Notes under the pieces: model-generated | Seen by the model: the letters and a program-made list of their open reading frames with translations, nothing else | The model's database searches: none | Told to the model about the DNA's origin: nothing | Position numbers and translations under genes: made by a program | Source: Camillea tinctor | Taxonomy: Eukaryota; Ascomycota; Sordariomycetes; Xylariales; Xylariaceae | NCBI GenBank assembly: GCA_022578605.1 | Contig: MU394057.1 | Coordinates: 62,001 to 126,000, forward strand | Length of the DNA: 64,000 nucleotides | Direction of reading: 5' to 3' | Part shown: piece by piece, positions 59,910-64,000 of the stretch | How positions within the stretch are numbered: position 1 is the first letter of the stretch | Layout of the letters: each line of letters starts with the position of its first letter

Positions 59910-60582
59910 GGTAGCAGTTTTTGTCTGTTCGGCGCTCTGTGGATGGGTTTTATTACCTTTTCTTTTCTTCCCCTACCAGAGTACGGTCGTCGTCGGTTTA
60001 CTACCTTTTTACTATTTTTTTGCTTTTCCTTATGAGATAGCTAAAAGGTTTATCAAAATTGGAAAATTCGATATATGCACATACCCCATTAGCTGATCCA
60101 CCTATGTTTGTGACACTACTAATACTACCTAGTTCTGCTAGTGTAATGTAAGTGTAAGTTCTCTTCCCCTCGAATTGTGATCGATATCAGCATTATCGAT
60201 TAGATAGAGAGGAAAAGCTCACACCCATGTCCATTACTTACATCCATAGTCCTAGTACCTACTACTAGGATTGACTGGAATTCCAGTACAGGGTGTAGTA
60301 TGTATAGTATGTACACCTCATATTTGGATTTTACCTTAGTAAGTACCTAGGTACATACATGTAGTTTTCCACTCGAATCTATGGCAAGCGTTCGGCAGCT
60401 TTGACTTTCCATAAATGATCTGACATCACTTACATACATGAAGGCACTACGTTAGGTATATAGTGGGTCCATCTAAGGATCGAAAGCCCCGCGATCAGGT
60501 GTTCCAAGTTTTTGTTAAGGCAAGTACGCGCTAACAGGGAAAGTGCCCCAAAGTGCCCCGCCTCGCCATATGGCTACTAATG

Positions 60583-60630
60583 GAAGCTTGGTGAAGCTTC
60601 TCTCAGCAGCACGAAGTTTCCTGACGGTTC
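60583..60630 (+). promoter_or_regulatory. Heat-shock element array upstream of HSP104
   Basis: Two four-unit elements in the same 5-bp register: GAAgcTTGgtGAAgcTTC at 60583-60600 and GAAgtTTCctGACggTTC at 60613-60630, each with a single mismatch in one unit. Their starts are exactly 30 bp apart. This is the inverted GAA/TTC pattern bound by trimeric Hsf1. It sits about 85 bp upstream of a TATA-like box and 540 bp upstream of the HSP104 start codon. Confidence 0.85.
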
Positions 60631-60713
60631 CTGCTGCCCGATGATACAGCTGGCAGCCTTCAGATCAAACTAGAAACTGCTGTTTCCAGTCCTCTGTTCT
60701 TGCCTGACTCCAC

Positions 60714-60720
60714 TATAAGA
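60714..60720 (+). promoter_or_regulatory. TATA-like element of HSP104
   Basis: TATAAGA within CACTATAAGA, about 85 bp downstream of the heat-shock elements; would place transcription start near 60740-60770. Inferred from spacing. Confidence 0.5.
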
Positions 60721-60870
60721 CAGAGATAAATTCAGACCAGGTTTCACCCTGGACCTTGTTTTCTTTCTCTTTTGGCATTCCTTTTTTCATCAGTGCAAAC
60801 CATCAGACCACAACCGAAACAACTGAGACGAGAAAGTTAGTTCTTCTTCTTGTGATACCCCCCTTTTTCT

Positions 60871-60909
60871 ACTTCTACTACTACTACTACTACTACTACT
60901 ATTACTACT
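60871..60909 (+). repeat. CTA triplet microsatellite in the HSP104 leader
   Basis: Near-perfect (CTA)n, about ten units with one TTA interruption, in the likely 5' untranslated leader. Confidence 0.85.
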
Positions 60910-61167
60910 TACACACACACTATAACCACAACAAAACCTTTTTCTTCTTCTTACACATTACTTTCAAGAACAAGAACTTGGTTGGTATTTATTGATTAAA
61001 TTACCTAACCTCTACTTTTTCACCTAAATAAGAAACTTACTTACTGCTTGTCTCGGGCAGTATAAGACATATACCCACACACAATCAACCATCTACTTCT
61101 ACTCCTACAATACCGTACAACACAATACCACACAAAGAACACACACAGAGAGACATAACTCCCGATC

Positions 61168-63948
61168 ATGAATTCACGCATGGAATTCACCGACCGGGGC
61201 AAGAAAGCCCTGGAGGATGCAATGGCCTTAGCTGAACAATACGCCCACAGTCAGCTTCTGCCCGTCCACCTAGCAGTCTCCCTCCTAGACCCTCCTCCGG
61301 ATCAGTCTAAGGACCAGCAGAACGCTCCAGCCAACCAGACACATAGCTTCTTCCGACAAGTCATAGAGAGAGCTCATGGCGACCCTCAGCTGTTCGATAG
61401 AGCCCTCAAGAAGACGCTGGTCCGTCTGCCCAGCCAAGACCCTCCTCCGGAGAATGTATCCATGGCTCCCACCTTCAGCACCGTCCTCAGAAAGGCCCAA
61501 GACCTACAAAAGACACAGAAGGACAGTTACATTGCTGTAGACCATCTGATCACGGCCCTTTGCGAGGACCCTTCGATTGCCTCTGCCATGAAAGAAGCCA
61601 ACATCCCCAAGCCCAAGCTGGTGCAGGAGGCTATCCAGACGATACGAGGCACCAAGAGGGTAGACTCCAAGACCGCCGATAGCGAAGAAGAGCACGAGAA
61701 CCTCGCCAAATTCACCATAGATATGACGGCTATGGCAAGAGAAGGCAAGATAGACCCTGTCATCGGCCGTGAAGAGGAGATCAGACGTGTTGTTCGGATT
61801 CTATCGCGCCGCACCAAGAACAACCCCGTCCTGATCGGTGAGCCCGGTGTCGGTAAGACTACCGTTGTCGAAGGTCTAGCCCAACGAATAGTCAATGTCG
61901 ATGTCCCCGACAACCTGGCCGCCTGTAAACTGCTATCGCTTGATGTTGGTGCTCTCGTGGCCGGCAGCAAGTACCGTGGTGAATTCGAGGAGAGAATGAA
62001 GGGAGTCCTGAAGGAGATCTCGGAGTCTAAGGAGATGATAGTACTCTTCGTCGACGAGATTCACTTGCTTATGGGTGCCGGTGCTTCCGGCGAGGGTGGC
62101 ATGGACGCCGCCAACCTGCTCAAGCCCATGCTGGCCAGAGGTCAACTACACTGCATTGGTGCTACTACCCTTGCTGAATACCGGAAATACATTGAGAAGG
62201 ATGCTGCTTTCGAACGACGATTCCAACAGGTCATCGTCAAGGAACCCACTATCCCCGAGACCATCTCTATCCTCCGTGGTCTCAAGGAAAAATACGAGGT
62301 ACACCATGGTGTCACCATTGCCGACAGCGCTATAGTTTCCGCCGCCAACCTTGCAGGGCGGTACCTCACTTCTCGACGTCTCCCTGACTCTGCTGTCGAC
62401 CTTATTGACGAAGCCGCAGCTGCTGTCAGAGTCGCCCGGGAGTCGCAGCCTGAGATTATCGATTCTCTCGAACGCAAACTGCGCCAGCTCAGAATTGAAA
62501 TTCACGCCCTGTCTCGAGAGAAAGATGACGCTTCTAAGGCTCGTCTCCTAATCGCCAAGCAAGACGCCGAGAACGTTGAAGAGGAGTTGAGGCCGCTCCG
62601 AGAGAAGTACGAGAGCGAAAGGAAGCGAGGCAAAGACATTCAAGAAGCAAAGGTGAAACTCGATCAGCTCAAGGTCAAGATGGAGGATGCCGCCAGAATG
62701 GGTGATCACGCGCGGGCTGCCGACCTTCAGTACTACGCCATTCCCGAACAAGAACAAACGATCAAGAAGCTTGAGAAGCAGAAGGCTGCGGCCGACGCTG
62801 CCCTCAGTGCCAATGACATTGGCGGTTCCATGATAACCGATGTCGTTGGACCGGAACAGATCAACGAAATCGTTTCCCGCTGGACCGGCATTCCCGTCAC
62901 AAGATTAAAGACTTCGGAGAAGGAGAAAATTATCCACATGGAGAAGGCCCTCGGAAAGATTGTCGTCGGCCAGAAGGAAGCAGTTCAAGCAGTTTCTAAC
63001 TCTATCAGGCTGCAACGATCTGGTCTTGGCAACCCGAACCAGCCGCCTAGCTTCCTGTTCTGCGGTCCTTCTGGAACAGGTAAGACGCTACTTACCAAGG
63101 CACTAGCTGAGTTCCTGTTCGATGACCCGAAGGCCATGATCCGGTTCGACATGTCCGAGTACCAGGAACGTCACGCTCTGAGCAGAATGATTGGCGCGCC
63201 ACCTGGATATGTCGGACATGATGCTGGTGGACAATTGACTGAGGCGCTGCGCCGGAAACCATTCTCGATTCTCCTGTTCGATGAGGTGGAGAAGGCTGCT
63301 AAAGAGATCTTGACGGTCCTCCTGCAGCTCATGGATGACGGCCGAATCACCGATGGCCAAGGTCGTGTTGTCGATGCCAAGAACTGTATTGTCGTCATGA
63401 CGTCTAACTTGGGTGCCGAGTACCTGGCACGACCAGCCGGTAAGGATGGCAAGATCGATGCTACCACTCGGGAGCTTGTCATGAACGCACTACGTAACTA
63501 CTTCCTTCCCGAGTTCCTTAACCGTATCAACTCGATCGTCATATTTAACAGACTCACTCGGCGCGAGATCCGGAAGCTTGTCGACCTCCGTCTGTATGAA
63601 ATCCAGAAGCGACTCAATGACAATGAGCGAAACATTCGGATCATGGTCTCTGACGAGGCTAAGGACTACTTGGGCAACGCGGGATACTCGCCCGCTTATG
63701 GTGCTCGTCCTCTGCAGAGACTAATCGAGAAAGAGGTGCTGAACCGCATGGCTGTCCTCATCTTGCGTGGCAGCATTAAAGACGGCGAGACAGCCCGAGT
63801 AGAGCTCGTCGACAACAAGATAACAGTCCTGGCCAACCACAATGACAGCGAGCTGGGCGAGGATGACGAGGATATGCTCATTGATGAGGATGATGCCCTT
63901 GAGGACATTGTGCCCGAAGACGACATGGATGAGGACATATACGACTAA
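61168..63948 (+). CDS. HSP104: Hsp104/ClpB-type AAA+ disaggregase
   Basis: Hexameric ATP-driven chaperone that rescues aggregated proteins with Hsp70/40 in cytosol and nucleus. One exon, 926 residues, near yeast Hsp104 (908). N-domain residues 1 to about 150 ([20 protein letters not shown]). NBD1: Walker [10 protein letters not shown] at 224, Walker [12 protein letters not shown], then the [16 protein letters not shown] region with the arginine finger. Middle-domain coiled coil about 410-530 ([20 protein letters not shown]). NBD2: Walker A GPSGTGKT at 633, pore loop region [15 protein letters not shown], Walker [11 protein letters not shown]. The C terminus is highly acidic ([20 protein letters not shown]) and ends EDIYD, rather than the DDLD/EID type end of yeast. 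No mitochondrial presequence, so cytosolic Hsp104 rather than Hsp78. ATG 61168 is used; a second Met at residue 5 is possible. Confidence 0.97.
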   Translation: MNSRMEFTDRGKKALEDAMALAEQYAHSQLLPVHLAVSLLDPPPDQSKDQQNAPANQTHSFFRQVIERAHGDPQLFDRALKKTLVRLPSQDPPPENVSMAPTFSTVLRKAQDLQKTQKDSYIAVDHLITALCEDPSIASAMKEANIPKPKLVQEAIQTIRGTKRVDSKTADSEEEHENLAKFTIDMTAMAREGKIDPVIGREEEIRRVVRILSRRTKNNPVLIGEPGVGKTTVVEGLAQRIVNVDVPDNLAACKLLSLDVGALVAGSKYRGEFEERMKGVLKEISESKEMIVLFVDEIHLLMGAGASGEGGMDAANLLKPMLARGQLHCIGATTLAEYRKYIEKDAAFERRFQQVIVKEPTIPETISILRGLKEKYEVHHGVTIADSAIVSAANLAGRYLTSRRLPDSAVDLIDEAAAAVRVARESQPEIIDSLERKLRQLRIEIHALSREKDDASKARLLIAKQDAENVEEELRPLREKYESERKRGKDIQEAKVKLDQLKVKMEDAARMGDHARAADLQYYAIPEQEQTIKKLEKQKAAADAALSANDIGGSMITDVVGPEQINEIVSRWTGIPVTRLKTSEKEKIIHMEKALGKIVVGQKEAVQAVSNSIRLQRSGLGNPNQPPSFLFCGPSGTGKTLLTKALAEFLFDDPKAMIRFDMSEYQERHALSRMIGAPPGYVGHDAGGQLTEALRRKPFSILLFDEVEKAAKEILTVLLQLMDDGRITDGQGRVVDAKNCIVVMTSNLGAEYLARPAGKDGKIDATTRELVMNALRNYFLPEFLNRINSIVIFNRLTRREIRKLVDLRLYEIQKRLNDNERNIRIMVSDEAKDYLGNAGYSPAYGARPLQRLIEKEVLNRMAVLILRGSIKDGETARVELVDNKITVLANHNDSELGEDDEDMLIDEDDALEDIVPEDDMDEDIYD

Positions 63949-64000
63949 AGAAACTTTAAATAAGAGACTTTCCTTTTCTGTTTGATGAACGAGGTATCAT

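Larger units (their letters stand above)
59910..61167. promoter_or_regulatory. Divergent region mL67 / HSP104, including the HSP104 promoter and leader
   Basis: Holds the HSP104 heat-shock elements (60583-60630), a TATA-like TATAAGA (60714-60720), a perfect TACCTAGGTA (60344-60353), a TAC/CTA triplet run (60871-60909) and CT/CA-rich leader sequence. No ATG occurs on the + strand from 60642 to 61167. Confidence 0.7.

Overview
The window is nuclear DNA of a filamentous ascomycete (Pezizomycotina). The evidence is 24 short spliceosomal introns, mostly 43-213 bp, with GTRNGT donors and CTAAC-type branch points. The gene content agrees: a HET-domain protein, a Zn(II)2Cys6 regulator, Hsp104, PBN1 and a fungal mL67/MHR1-type protein. 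A Sordariomycete is my best guess, but this is inference. I see no rRNA, confident tRNA, CRISPR array, prophage or intact transposon.

Layout, left to right. A minus-strand block holds PIK1 (cut by the left edge), an NC2-alpha/BUR6 histone-fold corepressor, an alpha/beta hydrolase, D-xylulokinase and an MMT-type mitochondrial cation transporter. Next come a SIRT4-like sirtuin (+), a small mitochondrial membrane protein (-) and a 2109-residue separase (+). A HET-domain gene (+) opens a gene-poor stretch of about 6.7 kb, which holds one weak gene candidate (-). The right part holds a Zn2Cys6 factor (+), KRI1 (-), a Rab5 GTPase (+), a RING/RS-rich protein (+), a tandem ABM-like protein (+), PBN1 (+), a prolyl-4-hydroxylase-like oxygenase (+), a sulfotransferase-like P-loop protein (+), mL67/MHR1 (-) and HSP104 (+).

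Most genes are conserved housekeeping functions: lipid signalling, transcription, ribosome biogenesis, GPI-anchor synthesis, endosome traffic, chromosome segregation and proteostasis. I see no biosynthetic cluster. Three neighbours between 14 and 19 kb (MMT transporter, sirtuin, DUF5321-like protein) all look mitochondrial. The HET gene and the gene-poor DNA after it are the most accessory-looking part.

Features worth a second look: (i) two four-unit heat-shock elements in one 5-bp register upstream of HSP104, followed by a leader of about 0.5 kb with no ATG; (ii) six perfect copies of the palindrome TACCTAGGTA, all intergenic; (iii) abrupt GC-rich coding islands in five genes; (iv) two GC-AG introns forced by reading frame; (v) a 533-bp intron and an Asn-Gly repeat insert in the sulfotransferase-like gene. 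I did not find a clearly new multi-gene system. Gene structures come from reading frame, splice motifs and family resemblance only, without transcript data.
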